Source: Brachypterus glaber (Eukaryota > Arthropoda > Insecta > Coleoptera > Kateretidae). From it: a stretch of DNA of 64,000 nucleotides. A model generated the notes under the pieces. That model had not been told where the DNA came from and made no database searches. It saw only the letters and a list, made by a program, of their open reading frames with translations. The position numbers were made by a program, and so were the translations under genes. The stretch is from assembly GCA_958510825.1 (NCBI GenBank), contig OY294044.1:39977816-40041815 (forward strand), read 5' to 3'. Numbering within the stretch: position 1 is the first letter of the stretch; every line of letters starts with the position of its first letter. Positions 1-11,082 of this stretch are shown here, piece by piece.

Positions 1-449
1 GCATCTAAATTGCCGGTAATAGTTTTCCAAATAGTGCCTATTCCGTTTAAGATACCTCTTTTATTTCGGTTCAGGTTAGGATTTTGAAAGTTTACGTCAC
101 CTTTGATTTCTGAAAATTTATTTGTAATAGTTTCTGAAATTTTATCTAAAATATGAGTATGGGATCTAACGTCCGTAGAAAGGTACATTAGTCAGGGGTT
201 CGAGTCTTTAGTTAGTAGGTTATCAATGTTTTTCAGTATTATCTGATTACGCTCAAAAGATACTTGCAAAAGTGAAATGTCTTTATAGACCAGGAGTTTC
301 CATTTATCATTAGAAATTTTGATAGTGCCTTCATGATGATAGTACAAACCCAAAGTGTTATTAAGCGGAATTAATGTAAATTGTTCCTGGGATACGCACG
401 TTCTAAGGAAGATGGCTAGGATTGCCCAGGCTGATCTGTAACAATAGAT
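1..449 (-). pseudogene. env (insect errantivirus/baculovirus F-like envelope), N-terminal part, broken
   Basis: The frame is open from 449 towards 1. It starts with a hydrophobic stretch resembling a signal peptide (around 428-390). After about 130 further codons comes a basic R-N-K-R cleavage-type motif (57-68) followed by a Gly-Ile-Leu-Asn-Gly-Ile-Gly segment. A furin-type site followed by such a fusion-peptide-like segment is the hallmark of insect errantivirus Env and baculovirus F proteins. One in-frame TGA (192-194) interrupts it. No ATG opens the frame; in this group env is usually made from a spliced mRNA, so that is not decisive. The frame overlaps the end of pol (stop at 416-418). 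The rest of the gene lies left of the window. Confidence 0.78.
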
Positions 450-2093
450 TCATTATCGGACTCCGTTTCTCGTGGGGTATATACTTTTAGTCTGTCAAAG
501 TTGACTTTAGTTCGATTATTATTGCCGAGTTCCGGTGGATTTCATCGATAACATAAGGGCCAAGAAATTTTGGTTTTAGCTTATGACCGATTTGAGATTC
601 CCTTAGCCAGACCTTTTGGCCAACGGAATATTCAGGGGGATTTGGATTCACGTGTTGATCAAAACGTTCTTTTGCTTTGGTTTTTATTGCTTCCATTTTT
701 CCGCGAGCAAGTTTATAATTGTAAGAAATTTTGTTATTTAAGTCTCTAATGTATTTACTTATTAATTCTTGTTGATTATAAAGTTTTTCCGCTGGTCGGG
801 AGGCTGTATGGCCGAATAAAAGCTCGTGTGGCGTAAAACCCGTAGTTGTGCATACGCTATTATTATGGGCAATAACCGCGTAAGGTAAGATTTCGAGAGG
901 GTCTTCGTTTGGAAATTCTATCGTTTGTACTCTTAATATTTCAGCTAGGGTAGCATGAAAACGCTCAATAGAGCCATTGGACTGTGGATGAGCCACAGAA
1001 CTGAAGGTTAATTTAAAGTCATATAATTTCGCTAAGTCAAACATCAGCTGGTTGTCAAATTCATTACCGTTGTCGGTATGAATTCGGAGGGGAGTTCCAT
1101 AATGTTGGAAGAAACGCATAAGGACACGAATAACTCCTTTAGCTGTTTTATCTTTTACTGGATATGCTTGAACAAATTTTGTAAGTTCGTCTCGAATAGT
1201 TATAAGGTATTTTTTATTTGGAAGTGTAAAAAGGTCAATATTAATTCTCTCGAATGGTGTATTAGGAGTTTCTGTAATTACTAAAGGTCTTTCGGTATTT
1301 TGACGATTAATTTTTGAGCGTGCGCATGTTTCGCAAGATTTGATGTATTTTTCTACATCTTTTTGTAGATTAGGCCAGTTGTATTTTTCACGAATTTTTC
1401 TAAAGGTTTCATTAATACCACGATGAAGATTGTTTTTTCCATCGTGATATTGCGATACAATGATTGGGCGTTGATCTTCATCCGGAGTTGTTACGATATT
1501 TTGACATATAATAAAATTAATTTCTAAGTCCGAAAATATGAAACTAAGTATTTCGGGTATTTTAAGGTCACTAGCGTCTTCAATATAATAACTTTGGTTT
1601 TCTTCAAATTTTATTTTGTCGGTATAAAATAGTTTAAACAAGTGTTCAGTGGCCTGTTCTAAGTTCTTGGGAATAGGTACGATAAAGTATTTCCTATTCG
1701 CTACCGAACCACTATTAGCGATATTTATTGTATTTGTTTCAAATGATTGGTCCTGATCGGCCAGGTCGTCTAATATGGTTTCGTGTATTGGTTCTAAATT
1801 TCTTTGTCTGAAGAACGCTATTATATTTTTGTGCTTTTTATCTAGTAATTGTTCATTGCTAAAAGTTAATTTGGAATGGTCTATAAGGGATTTTTCTGTA
1901 TATGATTTTGAAAATATACGATACTCTTGCCTTATGGCATCAGGGTCTGGTTCAGTATCGGAGAGTTCGTTGTCAGTCGTTTCGTTTGTGTGAAATATTT
2001 TAAAGCTATTTATAGGGGAGGTTTCTGGTTGAATGTAAATATAAACGGTAAAACGCTCGTCCTGAAAAATAATTTTAATCAAATTATAGACAA
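416..2093 (-). pseudogene. pol: pol C-terminal part of the outer gypsy: end of macrodomain, linker and integrase
   Basis: The uninterrupted frame runs from the nested-LTR junction at 2093 to about 510. Its first 20 or so codons are the last strand of the macrodomain begun at 13081-13430. A poorly conserved linker of about 190 residues follows, then the integrase zinc domain (H-X6-H-X29-C-X2-C, spanning roughly 1444-1324), and the catalytic core with Asp (about 1234), Asp in HTDNG (about 1072) and Glu in the SIERFH motif (about 964). A GPY-type module (FLGPY) follows. A one-base shift near 510 breaks the frame; in the shifted frame a K-V-x-F-D-R-L-K-type tail, usual for gypsy integrases, continues to a TAG at 416-418. 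The role is insertion of element cDNA into the host genome. Confidence 0.9.
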
Positions 2094-4093
2094 TGTAGCA
2101 TGTGTAAAATGCCACATTCTTTATTATTTAAAATACATAGAATACTTACTTTTGTTTTGGGAGTATATTAGCAAACTTGTGTTACAAGTGGTACAAATGG
2201 TCCTAATAACATAATTTCTTTGTTTATTCATTATCCGAGTTGGGATTAACTTATAGTTAGTTAATAACTTGCCTTGTATTGTAATTCAGTTAGTAATCCT
2301 TGTCCTGTGGTTTTATATAAGTAATATCTCATAACTTTGTTTCTAAAGTAGTAAACAAAAGCTTATTCCTACACTAGTATTTATAGTATTATGGCTCCAC
2401 TGTAATATTAACTTAAACACACCACATTTATAATGTGTCTCATCAATCTTTCGAAATATAAACATTATTCTTAATATTATTGTTTATTTTTAAATAACTG
2501 TTTGGCAGATATTAGGTTATGTCAGTCAGTGTTACGTATGTCTGAACTAGGTTCGCCTGGATAATTCAACCGCTGTAGGATTGGAGTGAACAGATATACT
2601 AGAGTATGTCGTAACTTAAACTTGCAGGTTTCAGGAGCGTTTCCGTTGGCTATCTTTATCTGTGATAGCTTAGTCCATATAAGTCCATCGCTCTTAGTTT
2701 TCTAGACTATTCGATTTGGGTGGAGAAATTTGAATTCGGAAGAGATATCCGGCATAGATTTTTAATGGCCCGAGCGGAAAGGTCTGCGAGATGTTTATCT
2801 GGAATCATCCATTAGATATTATGATAAAATCAGTTTAAAATAAGTGATTTGGATAGTGCATCTATTGTTCTATGTATTGATATGCATTTTGTGTTGCTTA
2901 ACTGAAGTATTTCGCTGATAAAAATGATTCCAATCTGTAAGTACGAACTTTCATGTGACCATTTATTTTTGATGGTAAATCCTAATTTTATTTTAGTCTC
3001 GAGTGATTAAGACTCTATCAAAATCCAAAAAAAAAAAAACGACCTATGGCTGATTTGTTTTTGTCAATTTGGAATAATAAGAAAAACCTCTTCGAGAAAG
3101 GGTTCGTATATTTTGTTTTTAAACCAAAGGCTTTTACTTACTTAGGCCTATTGTTTCAGGGTTTTTCTTTTCGACCGAAGTTTTTTGTTGTAGCTACAGT
3201 TTTTATTTGTGGCTAAAATTGTGCTTAAGGCCTAAGATTTTGTGACCTTGACCGACAGCTATGGGAAAATTGTAACCTATTGACCTATATACCTATAGAA
3301 GGATGCCTATGGGTAGTTTCGAAGTTCAGGACCGCTATTCTGATTTTTGTTGAAGTATACTCTGAGCCGCTAACGGTGTTTATGCTGCAGTGTTGACATA
3401 TGTTGTCAGTATCATATCCGAGCTTTGTTCGAGAGGCTGGATGCTACGTCTGAAGTACCGACAGACAATGTTTTTAGAAATCCAGGATTGTAAACAGATA
3501 TGTATCATTTAAATTCAATTTAAAGTACAGGACAAATTTTATTAAGATTTGAGCTTAATTTTTAAACTTAACGAAAGGTTCTCGAAAGTAATGAAATTTG
3601 TTCTCATGCTTAATATTTTTATTTGTAACGGAATAATAGCTATTACCCGATTAAGTACCGTAAATCCTTAATGGATATACCTATTTTTCTATGTTTAATT
3701 TTCAGAAAATGTAATTATTAACTATTTTAGTACAAACAATTTCAAGTTTTGCTAATATGCATATTTTTGACTATGCATACATACGTATGTAATATATTTT
3801 ATTCTATTAAAAGTATGCCATTAATTATATACTGTTTTTAGTTACTGTTACCAACCCTACACATAATATTTTGGATATATATTTAACCGATATGAGTATT
3901 TGGACTTTTTTACTCATACTATAGTTTATTGATTTGTTTTTCAAAACTCCTGGCGCTCAAGGCCTACCATATTTGCCGACTCATTGCCCAATTACCCCGC
4001 TGATGCCTGCTAGCCGTCCGCACTCGAGTACCTTGGGAACAAGTGCCCTGTTTAATAACTTTATTTTATAGTTCCCCAAGAAAACTCGTTACA
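2094..4093 (+). repeat. 5' LTR of the nested gypsy
   Basis: 2,000 bp, matching 11083-13080 almost base for base, with TG...CA ends. It is unusually long for an insect gypsy LTR. It contains long T-rich and A-rich runs and no convincing open reading frame. The short frames in it (for example the 77-residue minus-strand frame in the right copy at 11511-11744) are not shared intact between the two copies and are taken as chance. Confidence 0.95.
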
Positions 4094-4096
4094 AAG

Positions 4097-4104
4097 TGGC
4101 GCCC
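4097..4104 (+). promoter_or_regulatory. Primer-binding site (probable tRNA-Lys type)
   Basis: TGGCGCCC begins three bases after the LTR end. This eight-base core is the PBS start used by tRNA-Lys-primed elements, including Drosophila gypsy. The match beyond these eight bases is poor, so the tRNA assignment is tentative. Confidence 0.55.
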
Positions 4105-5566
4105 TTTAATACGTGGGTTATGCAAATGTGGTAGATTTTTTATAATTTTTTTGAAAAGATAGTATTTGTAAAGTTAGTATATAAGATAGTATATCAGTAT
4201 AGTTATGTTTAGTAAAATTTGAACAATATATCCAAAAAGTATTTTGTGTGGTTTGATAATATGGGAAACTGTATATGATAGAAGGTACACTTTATCGGTA
4301 CATTGCGGAACATTAGGATTGAAAAAAAATATATTAAATATTTTTGAATTTTGGTTCCAAAAATAAGTTTTGGGAAAATAAGTATGTTTAATATTTAATA
4401 TATAGGTTTAACATAGCAAAGAGGTCAATAGTTTTGAGATGCAGTAGAGTAAGAAATATCAGGTGTGAATATTTTTTATATTTATTGGTCAATAGCACAA
4501 ATAAATAAAAATTTTGGTCAGAGGAATGTCGTTAAGCAGTACAGTCTTTCCGTTTATATGGATTGAGCGTTTTTTTCAATGAAAAGAAAAATTTCGCTGA
4601 GAATATAGTATTTTTTCTTTACTCTGGTAGTTAGGAAACATTTGAGGGTACTCTTTACAGACTTTATATAGCCGAGATAGAGGCTACCAAATAGTATGTC
4701 CTGTGCGTTTTTGTAACCTGAGTGGAGGGGGAATTTTATTTCATATTTTATAGATCCAGAACACGGTTATACTGTACAGCATTTATAGGGTTGCCAGCCG
4801 GTAGAGGATGGTTTATAATTTGATTGCTTGAACTTTTAGGACACTTTAGCCGAAGCTATTCAAAATTTTAACCTTACCAAGCAACAAATTTAGTAGTTTT
4901 TTGTATACTTATTGTTCCAATAGAGTACAATATAGTATTTTTTTGAAATTTTATGAGGCCAGTAGAGCACATATATTTCAATAGTTCAGATTAATATTTT
5001 TTTTTCAGGTTTAGAATACATAAATCTGAGAAAATTTTTTGGGTATTTTTTGAGTACGACTTTGTGAGTAGTAGAAAAAAATTTTTTTGAAAAAAAAAAA
5101 TTTTTTTGAGAATTTTTGATAAAAATTTTGTGCCAGTAAAGTACATAACGCTATTAGTTTTGCAAAGATTTAGCATGCCATTCTTAAGCCAATAGAATAG
5201 AATTTTTTAGTTTTTTGAAAAATAACTGTAAAATATATACAGGGGTAAATTAAAAAGTTAGTAACTTTTATTAGAAAATAAAAAGTAATATTTTTTGGAA
5301 ATAGTAGTATACAGGGTGGTACTAGCATACGCCGTGACATTGAAAAAATTTTTTTGTAGTAGAAAAATTAAATTTTTGAATTTTTTTCTAAAAATAAAAT
5401 AGAAAAAGAAAGTGAAAATAATTTTGAGTGTTTTCTTCTCACAACTTTAGGTAAAGATTAAATTTAGGTACAATAATTTTATACGAGGGTAGATATTAAA
5501 GTAAAAAAAAAATAGTTTTGAAATAAATTTCAGTTTTATAAAATAAATAAATAAATAATTTTCAAA
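4105..5566 (+). other. Long untranslated leader of the nested gypsy
   Basis: About 1.46 kb between PBS and gag, strongly AT-rich, with repeated mentions of TAGTAT and AGTAGAG-like words and poly-A/T runs. No frame longer than 61 codons is present, and that one (minus strand, 4991-5176) is low-complexity K/F-rich and taken as chance. The stretch probably carries the packaging and dimerisation signals of the element RNA, but no specific site can be pointed to. Confidence 0.6.
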
Positions 5567-7145
5567 ATGGAGGATTTAAATAAAATGGATCTTCGTTATT
5601 TAACAGTTGACCAATTAAATTATGAGCTACGCATCAGATCTTTAATACCGCGGAATGATAGAAATTCAAAAATTAAAACTCTGGGTAGGGCAATAGCACA
5701 AGATACTGATGATAGTAAATATGTTGATCCTGAATTCGATTATAAAGGGGAAATGAAAATTATAGAGGATAATATAGAGGTGGTTAGAAATTTAATTAAA
5801 GAAGTTAATGAATTTGAGTATGGTATGTCACAACTTATTCGTATTAAATCAAATTTAGCACATATTAATAAACGATTAAATAGGTTTCCATTGGTAAAAG
5901 ATGAAGAACAAAATAGATAAATTTATTAAAATAAATAGAGCTAATTGCTTAGAAATAGAAGCAGATTTGGTGGACGCGCATGAAAAATTTGTAGCAAAAG
6001 GGGTTTGTGATAATAACATTAATTTAAATAGCACAGTAATTCAACCTTTAGCAAATACAACGGTCAGATTGGACCAAGATTTTATAAAACCAGTTCCAGT
6101 TTACAAGTGGGGGGTTAGTTTTGATGGAACATCTGATGTTTTATCATTTATTGAAAAAGTTGACTACCTAAAAATATGTAGAAATGTATCAGATGACATG
6201 TTGTTCAAAACTGCCTACGATTTGCTTAAGGAACCAGCCCTTTCGTGGTTTTTATCGGTTAGAAGTTCAGTAAATAGTTGGTCAGATCTGGTTGAGTGTT
6301 TGAAAAAGGAATTTTTATCTGCAAGCGTGGATGACCGTACTTGGGATGATATAAGAAGTAGATATCAAAAACAGGACGAGTCAATATCGGTTTTTATAGG
6401 TTCTATGGAAACTTTATTTAATCGGTTATTGCGAAAACCTAGTGATTATACAAAATTAAAAAGTATTAGGGAACGTATACTTCCGCATTACTTTACTCCT
6501 CTTTCATTGGTTGATATTAATTCATTAAATGACTTAAGAAAATATTGTAAAAAGTTGGACGATGCATATGCATGGAAACAAAAATGTGTATCAAATAAAA
6601 ATGCGGTTGCTAAAAAAGTAAATCCAAAAATTAATGTTGTTGAAAGTTTAGAAAATTCAGTAAACTGTTGTTGTGAAAGGCCTGAATCAAGTAGAAATAA
6701 TTGTAGAGAAGAAAATATTAGTCAAAATAATGTTTGTCAAGTCAGCTGTAGTCAAAATAATGCCAATAAAAGTAACACAAATAATAATAATAATTACAAT
6801 GCAAATAATAAGTATAATAGTTATGATAATACTAGTAATCGGTATAATAATTATAACAATGCCAACAATAGGTATAGTAACAATAATAGTAATTCAAATA
6901 GTAGATTTAATAATAATGTTAGAAACGATTATAAAAGTAATTTTGGAAATAACAGAAATAGCGATAATACTAATAACAATGTTAGAACTGAAAATAATAT
7001 TCAGACTAAACAGATTATATGCTATAATTGCTCACAGCCTAACCATGTGTTTAGTAAATGTCTGGCCAAACGTAGCATATTTTGTTTTAAATGTGGGAAA
7101 AAAGATGTGATGGTAAAAGACTGTCCAAACTGTTCAAAAAACTAG
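5567..7145 (+). pseudogene. gag: gag of the nested gypsy, split by one frameshift
   Basis: The first frame (5567-5920) gives 117 residues of matrix-like, charged, helix-forming sequence. The second (5901-7145) gives the capsid region, including a W-x-D-L-V-E-C-L-K-K-E-F segment typical of retrotransposon capsids, then a low-complexity Asn-rich stretch of about 100 residues, then two CCHC-type knuckles near the end. A one-base indel near 5905-5920 explains the split. The first knuckle is a good C-X2-C-X4-H-X4-C (7019-7060). In the second, the histidine is replaced by valine (C-X2-C-X4-V-X4-C), so it should bind zinc poorly. Gag forms the cytoplasmic particle and binds the element RNA. Confidence 0.88.
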
Positions 7146-7771
7146 TTGAAGGAGTGCGAATGAATAGCCGACATTCACATTATCCTAGGCCGGTGATCGA
7201 TTATAAAGATGTAAATTTAATTAACCATAGTAAAAATAAAAATTTTGATAAAAATTTAAATAAAAATAGTTTCAGTAAAGCCGAGTCTAATAATTATTTT
7301 TCAAAATCGGAGTGGAAAAATTGGTTAGATAAGGTAAAGTCATTTTTTAAAGATTTTAAAAATCCACATATATCAATAGTAAATATAAATCCGTTTCAAA
7401 AAGTAAAAGAAGATAATAGACCCTATATGAAAATTGGTATTTTTGATAATAGTATTATTGCGTTGTTAGATACAGGGGCAAATTGTTCAATAATAGGTGA
7501 TATAGGTTTAAAATTACTTAAAAGTTTAGGTTTAAATATTTCAAAAAGTAAAATTAATTTTGTGTCGACAGTTGATAAGAAAAAACAAGAAGTTTTAGGT
7601 ATGATTGATTTACCTATAAAAGTTAATGATAAGGTGAAAATTTTATCATGTTTAGTAGCACCTACAGTAAAGACAAATTTTATTTTAGGTATGGATTTTA
7701 TTAGATTATTCTCACTTTCGTTAAATTTGCGAACGATTCTTGGAAATTTAATAGTAATAATATTAGTATGA
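7091..7771 (+). pseudogene. pol: Protease region of the nested gypsy pol
   Basis: This frame overlaps the gag end by 55 bases and is in the -1 frame relative to it, the usual gag-pol arrangement. After about 100 residues of Lys/Asn-rich linker it carries L-L-D-T-G-A at residues 125-130, the active-site motif of retroviral aspartic proteases. A second hydrophobic strand and an I-L-G-M-D flap-side motif come near residue 200. Around 7725 the sequence must shift frame to continue into the RT frame, because the downstream codons read sensibly only there. The mature enzyme would cut Gag and Pol. As it stands the frame ends at 7771 without joining RT. Confidence 0.85.
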
Positions 7772-9788
7772 TTAGTGATAGCGATAGAAATAAAAAAGAC
7801 AGTGGTTTAGTTGAGTTAAGTGAACAAGAAAAAATTAAAGCTAAAGAAATTCATAATTTGTTTAAAAAGATAAGTGGGGAAAAGTTAGGTAGAACAAATG
7901 TAATGCAACACGATATTGATACAGGGGATAGTAAGCCATTTAAAATGAGACAATATAGTATGTCACCGTACCGTATGTTAGATATTTTAGTTAAGGAGCT
8001 ATTCACATAGTGAATATAATAGTCCCGTTTTATTAGTTAAAAAATCAGATGGTACTCAAAGACTTTGTTTTGACGGGCGCAAACTTAACTAAAAAAGATT
8101 CATATCCATTACCGCGTATTGATAGGATTTTAAAAACATTAGGCAAAGCTAAGTATATCTCAACTATCGATTTGAAAAAAGCATTCTGGCAAATCCCACT
8201 GACTAATTCGTCAAAAGTAAAAACAGCATTTACAGTTCCTGGATATGGACTATATCATTTTAATGTAATGCCATTTGGGTTGGCAAATGCAGCTCAACGA
8301 CAACAAAGATTAATGGACAAGTTATTTGGGCCATCCTGGGAGCCGTATTTGTTTGTTTATCTTGACGATATAATTCTTGTATCTTCTTCTTTTGAAGAGC
8401 ATATAGAACTACTTAAAAAAGTTTTTGAAGTTTTAAGAAATGCTAATTTAACAGTTAATTATGACAAATGTAGATTATTTAGGGAATCAATAAATTATTT
8501 AGGTTTTGTTTTAAATAAAGACGGTTTACAGACGGACAGTTCAAAAGTACAAGATATGATAAATTATAAAAGACCAACAACTACCACTGAAGTTAAAAGA
8601 TTTCTCGGACTCTGTTCTTGGTACAGAAGGTTTATCTCTCATTTCTCAACGTTAGTAGCTCCACTAAACGCGTTATTAAAAGGATTAGGTAAAAGAAAAC
8701 CAATTAAATGGAATGATGAAGCGGAACTAGCTTTTAAAAATTTTAAAGAAGCTTTAATTTCAGCACCAGTTTTAGCTACCCCTAATTTTTCTCTCCGTTT
8801 TACTATTCAATCCGATGCTAGTAATGTCGGAATTGGCTCGGTATTAACGCAGTTGCAAGATAAAAAAGAGCGTGTAATTGCCTACGCAAGTAGATCATTG
8901 TCTAGAGCAGAAAGAAATTATTCGGTGGGAGAACGGGAACTTCTTAGTTTGATATATGCGATAGAGCGGTTTAGGGGTTATGTGGAAGGCGTTAGATTTG
9001 AGGCGATAACCGATCATTCTAATTTAAAATACTTAAGTAAGGACCCTACAGGTCGATTAGCTAGATGGGCTTTAAAATTACAACAGTATGATGTAGATAT
9101 AAAATTTAGGAAAGGTAAACTTAATGTAGTGCCAGACGCACTGAGTAGAGCTTTCGATGAGGTTGAACCGGAAAAAGAAAAAATATCCAAGAATCCAGAG
9201 CAACATAAAGAATTTAAAGTTATAGATGGTAAAATTTATAAATATTATTCATCTAATTTAGGGGTTAAAAGTAATATAGTAGAGTGGCGTTTATTAGTGC
9301 CAGAATTTTATAGAAAAAATGTCTTACAAGAGTGTCACGATAATGTTTTGTCTGCGCACTTAGGATTTTTCAAGACTTTAAAGAGAGTTGCTCAGGAATA
9401 TTATTGGCCGCGTATGAGGGGCGATATTTTAAAGTATTGTAAGTCTTCCAATGTATGTGCAGAACAAAAAGTTAGTAATGTAGCACGACCTGGTTTTATG
9501 GGTAAGGAAAAAGATGTACGTTTTCCGTGGCAGGTTATTTCGGCGGACTTTATCGGACTATTTCCTAGATCGACAGGAGGTTTTACGCATTTGTTAGTCG
9601 TCTCGGATTGGTTTACGAAATATACCTTATTGCATCCGGTAAGGGCTGCAACTGCTCAAGCAGTAGTTAAGTTTATGGAAAACGAAGTATTTTTAGTTTA
9701 TGGGGTGCCGCACTTTATTTTAGTTGACAACGGTACACAATTTGCGGGTAAAATATTTAAAAAGCTTTGTCAGGAATATGAAGTGTAA
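7768..9788 (+). pseudogene. pol: RT, RNase H and integrase N-terminal half of the nested gypsy pol
   Basis: Three frames make up one coding region: 7768-8004, a short piece around 8006-8085 with the usual S-P-V-x-x-V-K-K segment, and 8049-9788. Shifts lie near 8000 and 8085. In the long frame the RT active site is Y-L-D-D at residues 104-107. RNase H follows with Asp256, Glu296, Asp322 and Asp363. The integrase zinc domain starts with His430 and His437, but the first cysteine of the expected C-X2-C is a serine. The core shows Asp500 and Asp560. A TAA at 9786-9788 stops the frame; the same frame continues open beyond it. This copy cannot make a full Pol. Confidence 0.92.
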
Positions 9789-10408
9789 AAGATATGGTAT
9801 AATGCCAAATTTCATAGCCAAGTTAACCCGACCGAAAGGCAGAACCGTACAATTGGTACAGCAATACGTTCGTACATAAAAGATAATCATCGGCATTGGT
9901 GTAAAAATTTAAGTAAATTAGGTGTAGCATTACGTACAGCAGTTAATGAAGTCACAGGTTTTTCGCCGGCGTTTCTTAACTTCGGTAGAAACGTACCTCT
10001 TACGGGGACTTATTATGGCAAAATTCCGTCAACTGATGGCGTTGAATTAAAACCTGGCGACAGAGAACTGTATGGCAATGATTTAGCGGGGTTAAAGGAT
10101 ATTTTTAGCGACATCGAAAATCGTTTACATGATGCTTACGAGCGGAATAAAAATCCTATGACTTTAGGAAGCGTAAAATTTCATTTATGGTAGGCGATAA
10201 AGTCTGGAAAAGAAATAAAGTACTTTCAAGTGCAGCTAATTATTTTGCAGCTAAATTAGCACCTAAATATACTTTATGTAAAGTTATAAGTAAAAAGTCA
10301 AAATTAGTTTATGAATTAAGTGATAAGAAAGGAAACTCTATTGGTGATTGGCACGTTAAAGATTTGAAGCAGCATTTTGGCTCTAATAGCGATGTGTCTG
10401 TAGGATAG
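9789..10408 (+). pseudogene. pol: Integrase C-terminal half of the nested gypsy pol
   Basis: Directly after the TAA, in the same frame, the core domain resumes with the N-P-T-E-R motif carrying the third catalytic acid (about 9835). It continues to a TAG at 10190-10192. A shift of one base near 10185 moves the reading into 10187-10408, which encodes a basic SH3-like tail beginning V-G-D-K-V-W and ending at 10408. Together with the preceding entry this gives a standard-length gypsy integrase interrupted by one stop and one frameshift. Confidence 0.85.
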
Positions 10409-11082
10409 AGTTATGAATTTTTTAAATTGAATGATCGATCATTCATTAACATTATTATTATTATTATTAGTATTAGTATAATAGGATCCTAGAAAAATTA
10501 AAATCCCGATTATGACAAGTACGTACGAAATATATAGTGAAGTTTTAGTAACTAGTAGATTAGGTTAAATTAAGTAATAGATAAGTTAATAGAATTAGTA
10601 ATGTGAAAAAAGTTAATCTTTGTATAAAATTTAATTTAAGATGTTCTTTCGATTAGGCTTTGTGAGAGACTTTTCCCGATTATGTCACTTTCTCGATTAT
10701 GTCACTTTCCCGATTATGTCACTTTCTCCATTATGTCCCTTGTAGAATAACAAGGCGTGTGGTACAAGAAAGTTATCAAAAGTTCACAACAGCTGAAAAT
10801 CATTTTGAGTCTTAAGGAGATAAAACACAAGTATTTATCTTTCTGGTCTTGCTAAGAAGTTAATTGTAAATTTATTGTAATGATATTTAAACTAAAAGAA
10901 GTTTAAATATAATAGTAATTTTGTTTTGAGTTTTGATTGGTTAATGATTTAAGTAGAAATGTTTGATGTAACTTTACAATAATTTAAAGTTCACTATTAT
11001 GGTTTTCATAAAAAAGGAAATTCCTTTTAATGAAAAAATATTTTTGGGAATAAATATTTTTTATTTCCGGGGAGGAAGGCTG
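10409..11082 (+). other. 3' untranslated region and polypurine tract of the nested gypsy
   Basis: AT-rich with no coding potential. It includes a perfect 18-bp palindrome (10430-10447, around ATGATCGATCAT), a short ATT run, and a four-copy minisatellite (separate entry). The purine-rich CGGGGAGGAAGGC just before the 3' LTR at 11083 is the expected plus-strand primer (PPT). Confidence 0.75.
10672..10741 (+). repeat. Four-copy 17-bp minisatellite in the gypsy 3' UTR
   Basis: The unit CGATTATGTCACTTTCC is repeated about four times with one or two changes per copy. A partial copy (CCGATTATGAC) occurs at about 10504. Function unknown; it could be a simple slippage product. Confidence 0.85.

Noticed and set aside
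6673..7110. 145-codon Ile-rich frame overlapping the nested gypsy gag
   Set aside because: It is the shifted reading of the AAT-rich (Asn) tract and carries no conserved motif.
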